Shown here: positions 35,452 to 43,276 of the stretch, in pieces
Layout of the letters: each line of letters starts with the position of its first letter
Position numbering within the stretch: position 1 is the stretch's first letter
Assembly: GCF_044891285.1 (NCBI RefSeq)
Contig: NZ_JAUIYO010000003.1
Span: 1-64,000 of the forward strand
DNA from: Pseudobacillus lumedeiriae
GTDB taxonomy: Bacteria > Bacillota > Bacilli > Bacillales > Domibacillaceae
Direction of reading: 5' to 3'
Length of the DNA stretch: 64,000 nt
Notes under the pieces: generated by a model
The model's database searches: none
What the model saw: only the letters and a program-made list of their open reading frames with translations
What the model was told of the DNA's origin: nothing
Made by a program: the position numbers and the translations under genes

Positions 35452-36378
35452 ATGACGAATAATAATATGATGTGTGACTTACATACAGGGGTATGCGGGC
35501 CGGCCGGTGAAGAAGAAATGGAAATCATTCAGCTCGATCATTTAAAGAAATCGATTGAACTTTATTACGTGACAGATCCAATCTGCTCTCACTGCTGGGC
35601 GCTAGAACCCGTTCTTCGCCGGTTTGAAAAGCAATATGGCCAATATTTTAACGCTCATATCGTGATGGGAGGCTTATTGAAAGGCTGGGAAGGATTTGCA
35701 GATGCTGCGAACGGGATTTCTAGTCCTGCTAACGTCGCTCCCCACTGGAAAGAAGTAGGTGAACATTCACGGATGCCGATCGATGGTTCACTGTGGTATG
35801 ACAACCCAATTCAATCTTCCTATCCGCCATCCCGCGTTTTTAAAGTCATTCAGCAGAAAGATCAACAGCTCGCCTCCGTCTTTTTACGCCGCGCACGCGA
35901 AGCCGTCTTTGCTTTTAACCGCAACATCGGGGACGATCACGTGCTCATCGACATCGTGAATCAACTCGGACTCGACGGCACAGCCATCATTAAAGAAGCG
36001 AACGAAGCCGGGGGCCAGCAGCTGCTCGATCAAGACTTCGCCCTTGCCGGTAAACTCGGCGTCCGCGGATTCCCAACGATCATCATGGTGAACGAAGACA
36101 ATAAAGGCGTCAAAATCGTCGGTGCACGCTCACTCGACCAGTATGTGAACGGGCTGAAACAGCTGCTTCCTGCTAATGAAGAAGTACAGCCGAAACCGCA
36201 GCCGACACTATCTCAGCTTCTTGAAAAGGAAAAGTTGTTATTTTCCAAAGAAATTGAAATTATGTATGATGTAGAGCAAGAACAAGCCGTTTCACTCATT
36301 CAAGAACAGCTTTCCCCTATTGAATACGAATTAAAGAACATTCTTGGGGAAGCGTATATCAAAAAACAATCCAACTAA
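35452..36378 (+). CDS. DsbA-like protein of the SpxH/YjbH (ClpXP adaptor) family
   Basis: A 308-residue thioredoxin-fold protein with the motif TDPICSHCWALEPVLRRF (CxHC pair) after a 35-residue N-terminal extension that has two further cysteines (MCDLHTGVCGP). A cis-proline follows in GVRGFPTII. The C-terminal helical part with KEIEIMYDVEQEQAVSLI matches the tail of YjbH, the adaptor that delivers Spx to ClpXP. The gene follows the HxlR gene by 1 bp. It may be a second, stress-inducible SpxH paralogue or a DsbA-type reductase. Confidence 0.8.
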   Translation: MTNNNMMCDLHTGVCGPAGEEEMEIIQLDHLKKSIELYYVTDPICSHCWALEPVLRRFEKQYGQYFNAHIVMGGLLKGWEGFADAANGISSPANVAPHWKEVGEHSRMPIDGSLWYDNPIQSSYPPSRVFKVIQQKDQQLASVFLRRAREAVFAFNRNIGDDHVLIDIVNQLGLDGTAIIKEANEAGGQQLLDQDFALAGKLGVRGFPTIIMVNEDNKGVKIVGARSLDQYVNGLKQLLPANEEVQPKPQPTLSQLLEKEKLLFSKEIEIMYDVEQEQAVSLIQEQLSPIEYELKNILGEAYIKKQSN

Positions 36379-36392
36379 AGGAGACAACAATT

Positions 36393-36698
36393 ATGGCTTA
36401 TTTACTGCAAGTCGACTTCGACCATCAAGGACCGTTCGGCGCTGAAATGATAGCAGCATTTACGGATTTAGCAAAAAGCATTAATGAGGAAAAAGGCTTC
36501 ATCTGGAAGATTTGGACAGAGAACGAAGAAACAAAAGAAGCAGGCGGCATCTATCTGTTTGAAACGAAAGAAGACGCTAAAAACTATTTAGAAAAGCATA
36601 CGAAACGCCTAAACAGCTTCGGCATCGCAGACGTTCATGCAAAAATATTCGAAGTGAACGACGAACTCAGCGTCATTAATCACGGGCCGGTAAAATAA
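36393..36698 (+). CDS. YdhR-family putative monooxygenase
   Basis: A 101-residue single-domain alpha/beta protein with YLLQVDFDHQGPFGAEM and GFIWKIWTENEETKEAGGIYLFE (core KIWTENEETKEAGGIYLF), typical of YdhR, a dimeric ferredoxin-like-fold protein related to cofactor-free monooxygenases. It is 14 bp behind the SpxH-like gene with AAAGGAG upstream, as the last gene of the HxlR operon. A role in detoxifying quinone-like compounds is plausible. Confidence 0.82.
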   Translation: MAYLLQVDFDHQGPFGAEMIAAFTDLAKSINEEKGFIWKIWTENEETKEAGGIYLFETKEDAKNYLEKHTKRLNSFGIADVHAKIFEVNDELSVINHGPVK

Positions 36699-36731
36699 AG
36701 GGGACAGTACGCATATTCCCTTATTTGTGCT

Positions 36732-36878
36732 TATAAATTTGGGATTCACGCGCACAAATAAGGGATATGCGTTCATAAAGTCGGCATCCCCGCGCACAAA
36801 TGAGGAATGTCCGCTCATAAAGTCAACATTTTCACACACAAAGAAAAGATCCTCTCACATAACGCTAAAGAGACGATA
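36732..36878 (+). repeat. array of seven 21-bp units (family GCKCAYAAA)
   Basis: TATAAA (36732), CACAAA (36753), CATAAA (36774), CACAAA (36795), CATAAA (36816), CACAAA (36837) and CATAAC (36858) are each exactly 21 bp apart. Units 2-5 start with GCGCACAAA or GCTCATAAA, alternating. The array begins about 33 bp after the stop codon of the YdhR-like gene and runs in the same direction. It is the same family as the inverted array at 13400. Confidence 0.88.
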
Positions 36879-36975
36879 CGCCTAGTGCTTTCATTCTATT
36901 ATGTATATTTAAAGGGAACCTTATTTTCGCAAGCAGTTCAATGACGTGGAGAAATAAATAACAGAGTCATTAGCA

Positions 36976-37006
36976 GACCAAATCACATCGTGATTCGGTC
37001 TTTTTT
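36976..37006 (+). terminator. intrinsic terminator with no obvious gene upstream
   Basis: GACC-A-AATCA pairs with TGATT-C-GGTC around a 5-nt loop, followed by six T. It lies 280 bp after the last gene, beyond the 21-bp array, so it may end the HxlR operon's long 3' UTR or an unrecognised small RNA starting near 36900. Confidence 0.7.
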
Positions 37007-37096
37007 CATTGTCCCTCTAAACAATTATTAGTTTTACGTTTATGAATCATTTCTTTCTAACGAGGAATACTTTTTATCCCCCTTAAAATCAACACT

Positions 37097-37145
37097 GTTT
37101 AACAATAAATTTATTATTAAAATAAATAAAAATTTATTGTTAAAC
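37097..37145. promoter_or_regulatory. perfect inverted repeat upstream of yoaS-yozG pair
   Basis: A 16-bp perfect inverted repeat (GTTTAACAATAAATTT at 37097-37112 and its complement at 37130-37145) with a 17-bp spacer lies 55 bp before the DUF2975 gene. It is a likely operator for the small XRE regulator of this operon. Confidence 0.65.
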
Positions 37146-37199
37146 GATAAATAACATGTTAAATTCAAATGGACAATAAATAAGTGAGGTGCTTTTTTT

Positions 37200-37691
37200 A
37201 TGAAACGGGGTTCAACACTCTTTTTAAGGGCCGCTGTTATCTTTATTGGCATTCCAGTTCTTGCTCTGTGCATATTTTTGCTGCCCCAGATAGCGAATGA
37301 AGCAATTGAACAAGCAAAAAAGGGGGCACATTTGGCCTATGTGGTATTTGGCATTTTAATTATTATGTATGTATCGGCTATCCCATTTTACTTTGCATTG
37401 CATCAAGCATTAAGGCTTTTGAGTTATATTGACAAGAACCAAGCTTTCTCGGAATTATCTGTAAGGGCTCTAAAGAAAATAAAAAACTTTGCTATCACAA
37501 TCAGCGGCTTATATGTGACAGCCTTGCCCTTAGTCTATATCATAGCGGAGTGGGATGATGCACCAGGTCTCATACTAATCGGAATGGTCATTATTGGTGC
37601 TTCAATGGTTATCGCAGTCTTTGCAGCCGTTCTCCAAAGACTTTTACAAGAAGCAATTAATATAAAATCAGAAAATGATTTAACTATCTGA
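37200..37691 (+). CDS. DUF2975 membrane protein (YoaS-like)
   Basis: A 163-residue protein with four transmembrane helices. The DUF2975 pattern FYFALHQALRLLSYIDKNQAFSELSVRALKKIKNFA is recognisable (core LLSYIDKNQAFSELSV). GAGGTG precedes the ATG. It is followed 10 bp later by a small Cro/CI-type regulator, the same arrangement as B. subtilis yoaS-yozG. Its biochemical role is unknown. Confidence 0.85.
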   Translation: MKRGSTLFLRAAVIFIGIPVLALCIFLLPQIANEAIEQAKKGAHLAYVVFGILIIMYVSAIPFYFALHQALRLLSYIDKNQAFSELSVRALKKIKNFAITISGLYVTALPLVYIIAEWDDAPGLILIGMVIIGASMVIAVFAAVLQRLLQEAINIKSENDLTI

Positions 37692-37701
37692 GGTGAAAAC
37701 A

Positions 37702-37926
37702 ATGGCAATTATAATCAATATTGATGTGATGCTGGCTAAAAGGAAAATGAGCGTAACAGAACTTTCGGAGAAGGTTGGAATAACGATGGCTAACCTTTCT
37801 ATATTGAAGAATGGAAAGGCAAAAGCGATTCGATTTTCAACTTTAGAAGCAATTTGTAAAGCATTAGAGTGTCAACCTGGAGATATTTTAGAATACAAAA
37901 GCGAGGAAAATACTGAAAACACTTAG
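37702..37926 (+). CDS. yozG: small XRE/Cro-CI family regulator (YozG-like)
   Basis: A 74-residue single helix-turn-helix protein. VTELSEKVGITMANLSILKNGKAKAIRFSTLEAICKALEC is a classic HTH_26 pattern (core EKVGITMANLSILKNGKA). The ATG at 37702 lies 6 bases from GAGGTG; the GTG at 37693 is too close. It pairs with the DUF2975 membrane protein and probably binds the inverted repeat at 37097. Confidence 0.87.
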   Translation: MAIIINIDVMLAKRKMSVTELSEKVGITMANLSILKNGKAKAIRFSTLEAICKALECQPGDILEYKSEENTENT

Positions 37927-38121
37927 AAAATAAAAATATAGATTGATGATAGCCTTTTTGTCAGCACTGATATTGTTTTGGCCACGATCATTAAACATAT
38001 AAAAGTTATTGTGTTAACGAGTGCTTTAATTCATTAAAACTCTTCATTTAAAAGAGATTGTCTCATGGTTGATCTGCCCCTTGGATTTTGGAGCAGTCAA
38101 ATAAAAAAGTGACCCCTGTTC

Positions 38122-38152
38122 AAAGATGCCCAGCTTTCAGGGCATCTTTTTT
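38122..38152 (+). terminator. terminator downstream of the yozG-like gene
   Basis: AAAGATGCCC pairs with GGGCATCTTT around an 8-nt loop, followed by T. It lies just before the 21-bp array at 38155. The 195 bp between the gene and the hairpin contain nothing recognised. Confidence 0.8.
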
Positions 38153-38154
38153 CA

Positions 38155-38280
38155 TTGCAGTCGGAGGACCCGGACTTGCAGGCGAAAAAACACATAGTGC
38201 AGGCCGATATTCCAGGCTTACGGGCGGACACACTCGCATTTCGGCCGAAAAAATCCACATTACAGCCGGCCGCTTCCCCT
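38155..38280 (+). repeat. array of six 21-bp units (family TTRCRGSCG)
   Basis: Units start at 38155, 38176, 38197, 38218, 38239 and 38260, each exactly 21 bp apart. They begin TTGCAGTCGG, TTGCAGGCGA, GTGCAGGCCG, TTACGGGCGG, TTTCGGCCGA and TTACAGCCGG, and the second halves drift. The consensus differs from the CAYAAA arrays, but the period and layout are the same. Confidence 0.82.
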
Positions 38281-38338
38281 CCCTATCAAAATCGTGTTAT
38301 CCTATGAATATACTCTATATATGAAACCGGTGAAAAGA

Positions 38339-39436
38339 ATGCTTTATTTATTTTTATTTGTCACCATGTGTGTTTGTTTAATGTCTATTATTTTTTTCAA
38401 TAAGATTTTCGTGAAAACGTCCAGTATGGCGATTGTTATGGCGCTCGGGATTATGATTCACGGGGTGCTTTTTCACATTGCTGCCCCTTATCTTCTTTCC
38501 ATAAAAATAGCCAGTCTGCTAACAATCGCTTTGTGGCTGACCTTCTCCTTTTCGATTATTCTAGCATCGATCCACCGGAAGTTCGCCTCGCTGCACACCG
38601 CCCATCCGATGAATCGGTTTGGCATCGGCACTTGGATCGCCGGTACGTCCATTTGTTCTATTCTCATTTTTAAGCACTTTGATCAGTGGCGCCCGGCTGC
38701 TATTGCACTTTCTTATATCATTGTTGGACTATGGCTTTTTTATCTCCAGCTGTCGTTCCGCTCATTTTATCATTTGCACCACAGTCCCAGAACGGAGCGG
38801 GTACATGGCATTTTGCTGCTGACGACCGTCAGCACCCAGTCGATCGTTCTCTTAATGAATACCATGTATGAACACATACCAATTGTACTCGACCGAACAC
38901 TGATCGGCTTCGGGCTTATGCTGTATGCCATCAGCTTCTTCTTTATCATCCGCCACCGCTTTACTCCCGGCTGGACGGTCGAGGACCATTGGGCCAACAC
39001 GAACTGTATTTTGCACGGCGCCTTATCAATCACCGGGTTTGCCTGCGTTGTTTCAGATGCAGTCAGTGTGCAACTGACTCTCTCACTATGGATATTTGTT
39101 GTCATGATGTTCGTTCTTGTAGAAGCCATCGAAATCCAGCGGCTCATGAAGCGTCTGAACCGTGATGGATTTAAACAAGGTCTCTGGATATATGACGTCA
39201 CCCAGTGGAGCAGACTTTTCACGTTCGGCATGTTCTATACGTTCACCTCACTTGTGAACCCGCAGACAGACTTTCTCGTACGGATAAAAAACACCATCTT
39301 AATAGCAGGTGTGCCGGTCATCTTTTTACTATTCATTATTGAAGTATTGATCTATACCCCATTTGTTCTTCAAGTCATTCGGAAAGCAAAACTTCAAACT
39401 TTTCAAGACTTGCACAATCATCAAGCCAGTAAGTAA
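38339..39436 (+). CDS. multi-pass membrane protein of unknown function
   Basis: About 365 residues with roughly ten predicted transmembrane helices and short loops, many aromatic residues and few charged ones. The ATG at 38339 is best placed behind GGTGAAAAGA; an in-frame ATG at 38321 and GTG at 38294 have no ribosome site. I do not recognise a family. The helix count and basic inter-helix loops are compatible with a secondary transporter or an anion-channel-like protein. It is monocistronic, with a strong terminator behind it. Confidence 0.7.
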   Translation: MLYLFLFVTMCVCLMSIIFFNKIFVKTSSMAIVMALGIMIHGVLFHIAAPYLLSIKIASLLTIALWLTFSFSIILASIHRKFASLHTAHPMNRFGIGTWIAGTSICSILIFKHFDQWRPAAIALSYIIVGLWLFYLQLSFRSFYHLHHSPRTERVHGILLLTTVSTQSIVLLMNTMYEHIPIVLDRTLIGFGLMLYAISFFFIIRHRFTPGWTVEDHWANTNCILHGALSITGFACVVSDAVSVQLTLSLWIFVVMMFVLVEAIEIQRLMKRLNRDGFKQGLWIYDVTQWSRLFTFGMFYTFTSLVNPQTDFLVRIKNTILIAGVPVIFLLFIIEVLIYTPFVLQVIRKAKLQTFQDLHNHQASK

Positions 39437-39453
39437 TAAATGAATTCACTCCG

Positions 39454-39507
39454 CTGTTGGAGCTGTCTCAAAACGAATGTGTTTGCGACAGCTTCAACAG
39501 TTTTTTT
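39454..39507 (+). terminator. terminator of the orphan membrane protein gene
   Basis: CTGTTGGAGCTGTC pairs with GACAGCTTCAACAG, followed by seven T. Confidence 0.88.
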
Positions 39508-39549
39508 ATATTTGGCTATGTTAATGACGAGTGTTGATTAGACTGATTT

Positions 39550-39661
39550 GTTGATTGGAGCGGAAGGCGCGAGACTCCTGTGGGAAAAGCATGTCCAGGG
39601 GAGACCCCGAGGAGGCTCCCAGACTGCCCGCGGAAAGCGAGCGCCTGCAGCGGAAATCAAC
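39550..39661. repeat. GTTGATT-ended repeat element, long copy
   Basis: A GC-rich 112-bp element starts GTTGATTGGAGCGGAAGGCGC and ends in the near-complement GCGCCTGCAGCGGAAATCAAC (outer 7 bp exact, then GC and GGCGC matched). The interior carries GAGACTCCTGTGGGAAAAGC and GAGGAGGCTCCC. It has no open frame. A shorter diverged copy lies at 43135. As far as I remember such elements are dispersed in many Bacillaceae genomes. Confidence 0.75.
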
Positions 39662-39811
39662 AGGCAGGTTTAACAAAACTTAATGTTTAATTGAATTTTC
39701 AAAAAATATTTAAATTAATTATATAACAGGTGTTGACTTCATCAATCTGTTATAATACAATGAATTCAACAGCAACACATTAACTACTAAAAAACAAGGG
39801 GGACGATCCAT

Positions 39812-39940
39812 ATGATGCCATTAGAATTTTACCGAAACATTCCAGCGAAAGAGTGCTGCCAATGCGGAGCGCAAATTATTGAACAACATGAGTCTTACCA
39901 CACTGAATGTGAATATTGCCTAAGCAAAGTGGAGGAGTAA
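39812..39940 (+). CDS. yhfH: YhfH-family small zinc-ribbon protein
   Basis: A 42-residue protein with two CxxC pairs, CCQCGAQI and CEYCLSK, which fits a single zinc ribbon. It begins MMPLEFYRNIPAK behind AAGGGGGA. An extended -10 box TGTTATAAT lies about 60 bp upstream at 39747-39755. YhfH proteins are short and widespread in Bacillus and have no assigned function. It is flanked by its own terminator and looks like an independent transcription unit. Confidence 0.8.
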   Translation: MMPLEFYRNIPAKECCQCGAQIIEQHESYHTECEYCLSKVEE

Positions 39941-39971
39941 ATATTGATTTTGACACATGAATTCTTTTTAT

Positions 39972-40013
39972 AAATCCGCCTGTTCTTTTTGGAATTAGGG
40001 CGGATTTTTTTTA
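39972..40013 (+). terminator. terminator of the yhfH gene
   Basis: AAATCCGCC pairs with GGCGGATTT around an 18-nt loop, followed by a run of T. Confidence 0.85.
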
Positions 40014-40068
40014 TAACTAATTTTTGGACAGGTTTGTTTTCACCTCCTGTTATAATACAGGAAACATC

Positions 40069-40112
40069 AAAAAAGCCCCCCCTCTGCGTCAATCGACACA
40101 GAAGGAGAAGCT
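40069..40112 (-). terminator. terminator of the formamidase operon
   Basis: On the minus strand AGCTTCTCC-TTCTG pairs, partly through G-U pairs, with CAGA-GGGGGG-GCT, followed by six T. It starts 16 bp after the large-subunit stop codon. Confidence 0.75.
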
Positions 40113-40127
40113 CCTTTTATCTAGTGA

Positions 40128-42425
40128 TTAGTTCTTCGTTAATACTTGTTGCTTTTCTGCTCCTGGAAGCGGCTGATCTAACAAGAAGTTCTTTAATACA
40201 TTCTCCGTTAAACGGGAAATGTTATTATCGTAATTGTTGTGAGACAAGCTGCCGCAGTAAGCAATGGAAGCCGTTGAGAACACAGCCCCGCCGTTAGGCG
40301 TATGATAGAACACCATGTCCGCTCTTACCCGTGGGTTTTCCTCGCCCGACAAACCAGGAATGTTAAAGTACAATTCCTCTGCCACTGGCATATAGACGCT
40401 CGTATGACCTTCCGATGAAGCAAGGATGACCGCATGGGACGGTGTGCCAAGCTCCTCATCATAAATGTCAAGCTCTAGTCCAGCCGCTCCTCCGCCCACT
40501 AGGCCGAAGTCTCCAAGTTTTTCATCTTTTGCGATCCCCTCAAAGATCCAAGCAAGCTCTGGAGCACCGCTTTCTTCTGTCCGGCGATAGTAAGAAGAAA
40601 CTTCGAAGCCTTCCGCCATATAGCCTACTCCGCAGATTTTTTGCGGGGCTCTGCCACGATGTTTCCAAATACTTCCCTGCTCTCCAGTCAGACTTAAATG
40701 GATCTCACCTGGCTTAGACTTCCATCCTTGGTTTCCGTAATTTTTTCTTACTTCCATCAAGCTTGGATTTTCTGGATCGAATGTAACAACCCAATAGAAT
40801 CCATTCGAGCCCATGTACATGAAACGGCCGCCCTGTGCTTGGAAGTCTTCCACCGCATCTAACATTGGACCAGAATAATATTCTGGATGTGATCCAGTAA
40901 TCGCTACTTTGTATTGATTGAGCAGCTCAGCCCCTTCAAAATGAAGGTCTTGGTCTGTAATCACATCAAACTCAAACCCTTTTTCCGTCAGCCAATCGAC
41001 TAAATGAAGGTCCGCATTGAACTGCCATAAAGAAGGAGAAAGATTATGGCGATATTTCGGTCTCATGTTTAAAATTGGACGCAAGCTGGATGAGAAGCAG
41101 ACACCTGTTCCATCATTATGATGGTCATATGTCGACAATCCATATTCCGCATGTTCGCCAAGATACATATCTTCCTGCTGCACGACTGGTGCTCGTCCAA
41201 ACATGAGCTGCGCAAGCGGAATGTCTTGGAAACGGTTATTCGCGTAAGCTAAATAACTAGCTGTAGGAATAATGAGCGCCGTTTTCGCCGTCGGCTGTCC
41301 TTTCTTCGGTCTAACGAAGAATGTAATATGATCTGCATCATCTCCACAGTGGACATGGGCAGCATACACTCCACTCTTCAGATCATCAGGTACTTTCCAC
41401 TCAAAGTCTACATCCCACTTAGCATCCGTCATATCGTCATCATGAAAATGAATCGCACCATATTGTTCCGGAGCATGGACGAAGTTTTGTTCCTCTGATG
41501 TCCAGTTGTACCCTGTTACAGCGCGCGTTGGATGGTTCACTGCCACCCCATGGATTTTATTTGGAGAAATATCATGGATCTTCTCGATTTCTTTAAAACC
41601 TTTTTTCGTAATTCCAGCAGAGAAATCCCATGCAGCGATTAAATCCTTGCCAGAAGGCTGATCAATCCATGCAGACATTTCTTCTTTGCTTAGTGCCGCA
41701 CAAGCTACCCGCGGACGGTCAATTTTCCCATTATAGCGGTTGATCACTTTATGTTTACCGTCTGGCTGCTTCTCAATGACACTCGCAATTAAAAACGGTG
41801 CATTGTTATCCGCAAACGGTTGAATGTTTACCTTTCTTTCATTGCTGACATTCTGTTTCTCCGCCTCATAAGGCAGTGAAAACTTTCCATTCGTTTTGCT
41901 GATGACAGCTTCTTGAAAAATAGCTATTTTCCCGCTCTTTTTATCAAAGGAGCCGCCTACAAAATACCAGCAGCCTGCAATTAATGGCTGATTCGTGCTG
42001 ATTTTTTCAACGTTCCCCTTTTCATCACCGATCCACAATGCCAGGCAGCCTTTGTCATCAATGAACAGGCCATATCCTGTATTCGCTGCAGGCGACCATT
42101 TCGTTAGAATCCCTTGTGTTCCTAATTCAGGAGTCGTTGGATAAATCATTGCCTGTAAAGAAAAGCTGTCGACTGTGGCGAAAAGCGGATGAGCGTCAAA
42201 CTTAATGTATGACCCCATATGTATTTCCTGTCTTCTGCCGTTATATTCTTTATTCACGTCTGCATTCACTTTTTCCATTTTTACTCCTGGTCCCTCAGGA
42301 TTGGAATCTCCGTGGATGAGACGAACAATTTCCGCTTTATATGTTTTATAATGGCTATTCACCATAAATTTAATATTTTCTCCAGGTTGTACACTTAGTC
42401 GGTCAGTATATCCAGTAATTTTCAT
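40128..42425 (-). CDS. N,N-dimethylformamidase-like large (beta) subunit
   Basis: A 765-residue protein of the DMFase large-subunit family. Residues about 1-75 form a beta domain, 75-270 a concanavalin/LamG-like jelly roll (HMGSYIKFDAHPLF, WYFVGGSFDKKSG), and about 330-750 a catalytic Rossmann/amidotransferase-like core with ATVDSF, TGSHPEYYSGPMLDAV and GGRFMYMGSNGFYW. Characterised DMFase is an alpha2beta2 iron amidohydrolase that splits dimethylformamide to formate and dimethylamine. The small-subunit gene lies 68 bp upstream. Formamide or another small amide could be the natural substrate. Confidence 0.85.
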   Translation of the reverse strand: MKITGYTDRLSVQPGENIKFMVNSHYKTYKAEIVRLIHGDSNPEGPGVKMEKVNADVNKEYNGRRQEIHMGSYIKFDAHPLFATVDSFSLQAMIYPTTPELGTQGILTKWSPAANTGYGLFIDDKGCLALWIGDEKGNVEKISTNQPLIAGCWYFVGGSFDKKSGKIAIFQEAVISKTNGKFSLPYEAEKQNVSNERKVNIQPFADNNAPFLIASVIEKQPDGKHKVINRYNGKIDRPRVACAALSKEEMSAWIDQPSGKDLIAAWDFSAGITKKGFKEIEKIHDISPNKIHGVAVNHPTRAVTGYNWTSEEQNFVHAPEQYGAIHFHDDDMTDAKWDVDFEWKVPDDLKSGVYAAHVHCGDDADHITFFVRPKKGQPTAKTALIIPTASYLAYANNRFQDIPLAQLMFGRAPVVQQEDMYLGEHAEYGLSTYDHHNDGTGVCFSSSLRPILNMRPKYRHNLSPSLWQFNADLHLVDWLTEKGFEFDVITDQDLHFEGAELLNQYKVAITGSHPEYYSGPMLDAVEDFQAQGGRFMYMGSNGFYWVVTFDPENPSLMEVRKNYGNQGWKSKPGEIHLSLTGEQGSIWKHRGRAPQKICGVGYMAEGFEVSSYYRRTEESGAPELAWIFEGIAKDEKLGDFGLVGGGAAGLELDIYDEELGTPSHAVILASSEGHTSVYMPVAEELYFNIPGLSGEENPRVRADMVFYHTPNGGAVFSTASIAYCGSLSHNNYDNNISRLTENVLKNFLLDQPLPGAEKQQVLTKN

Positions 42426-42493
42426 AAACGAATCGTCCCCTTTTATTTATTAATGAGTTAGTTAGTTATCTAATTATTTCGTTGATTAATAGT

Positions 42494-42850
42494 TTAATTA
42501 GGTAATAAACCAAGCTTTTTTAATCTTTTAAGGAATAGCGCATGCTCTGCCGCCTCGCGCGAATCAAAACGCTCGTCCTCGAATACTTTATAAGGAACGC
42601 CTCGTTTACCTGGATGCTCTCCGAGACACCATTCTTTATGAGGCTTTGTACAAACAAGCAAGTCCTTGCCTTTGATTTCCTCATGATTCCTCCGAAGATA
42701 GTTCAGTACCATCGTCAATTGATGGCTATGCCGGCCAACTGGTGTTTTCCGATGCTCTTCAATGAGCTCTTTTGTAATAAGGGGCTTTATGTTGTTCTCA
42801 AGAATGTACTTATCCTTCTCTAAATAAACCTTCTTTACTTGATCAATCAT
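42494..42850 (-). CDS. N,N-dimethylformamidase-like small (alpha) subunit
   Basis: A 118-residue basic protein. It has the RHSHQLTMVLNYLRRNHEEIKGKDLLV region (core QLTMVLNYLRRN) and CLGEHPGKRGVPYKVF, which I associate with the DMFase alpha subunit that clasps the catalytic chain. AGGAGGG lies before the ATG. Gene order, small then large subunit, matches known dmfA1A2 operons. Confidence 0.82.
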   Translation of the reverse strand: MIDQVKKVYLEKDKYILENNIKPLITKELIEEHRKTPVGRHSHQLTMVLNYLRRNHEEIKGKDLLVCTKPHKEWCLGEHPGKRGVPYKVFEDERFDSREAAEHALFLKRLKKLGLLPN

Positions 42851-43072
42851 AGAAAACCCTCCTTTTTAATAAACACTCCGGATAGCTGGAATGTCCTGAC
42901 CATTCGAACCATTTTAACTAGCAACCTGGTAAAAAATCATAATTATTTCATTTCATTTATGCCTTGCCTGCCTTTCACCTCCCCCTTATCCCTCTCATAT
43001 CATAAGTGGAAACTATTGCCGATGTTGTTATATTATGAAAAAAATAACCACTAGTTTTGTCGTTTTTAACAA

Positions 43073-43108
43073 AAAAAACTGGTCAGCAGTTAAACGGACC
43101 AGCTTTTT
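43073..43108. terminator. stem-loop between lysR and formamidase operons
   Basis: AAAACTGGTC pairs with GACCAGCTTTT around a 12-nt loop. The T/A tracts on both sides allow function in either direction. It lies next to the repeat element at 43135. Confidence 0.7.
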
Positions 43109-43134
43109 GGGCTATGTTATTAGTTTTCCCCTTT

Positions 43135-43227
43135 GTTGATTGGAGCGGAAGGTGCGAGAGATTCCTGCGAGAAAAGCGTGTCCAGGGAATCCCCCACAGA
43201 AAGCAAGCGCCTGTAATGGAAATCAAC
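43135..43227. repeat. GTTGATT-ended repeat element, short copy
   Basis: A 93-bp relative of the element at 39550, in the same orientation: GTTGATTGGAGCGGAAGGTGCGAGAG at the start (core GTTGATTGGAGCGGAAGG), GAAAAGCGTGTCCAGGG inside, GCGCCTGTAATGGAAATCAAC at the end. The middle GAGGAGGCTCCC segment is missing. Confidence 0.72.
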
Positions 43228-43276
43228 AGAGGTGTTTAACATAGCCTCTCTTTTAATACCTTTATTTATAGATATG

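Noticed and set aside
36609..36839. 76-codon minus-strand frame with heptapeptide repeats
   Set aside because: The repeat comes from the 21-bp array, whose period is a multiple of three and so keeps frames open. The frame overlaps the 3' end of the YdhR-like gene and lacks a ribosome site.
36732..36878. CRISPR array
   Set aside because: Repeats are short, diverged and spaced by a fixed 21 bp with no unique spacers of 30 bp or more, and there are no cas genes.
38088..38324. 78-codon plus-strand frame over the TTRCRGSCG array
   Set aside because: It runs through a terminator hairpin and the array; openness follows from the 21-bp period. No ribosome site was seen.
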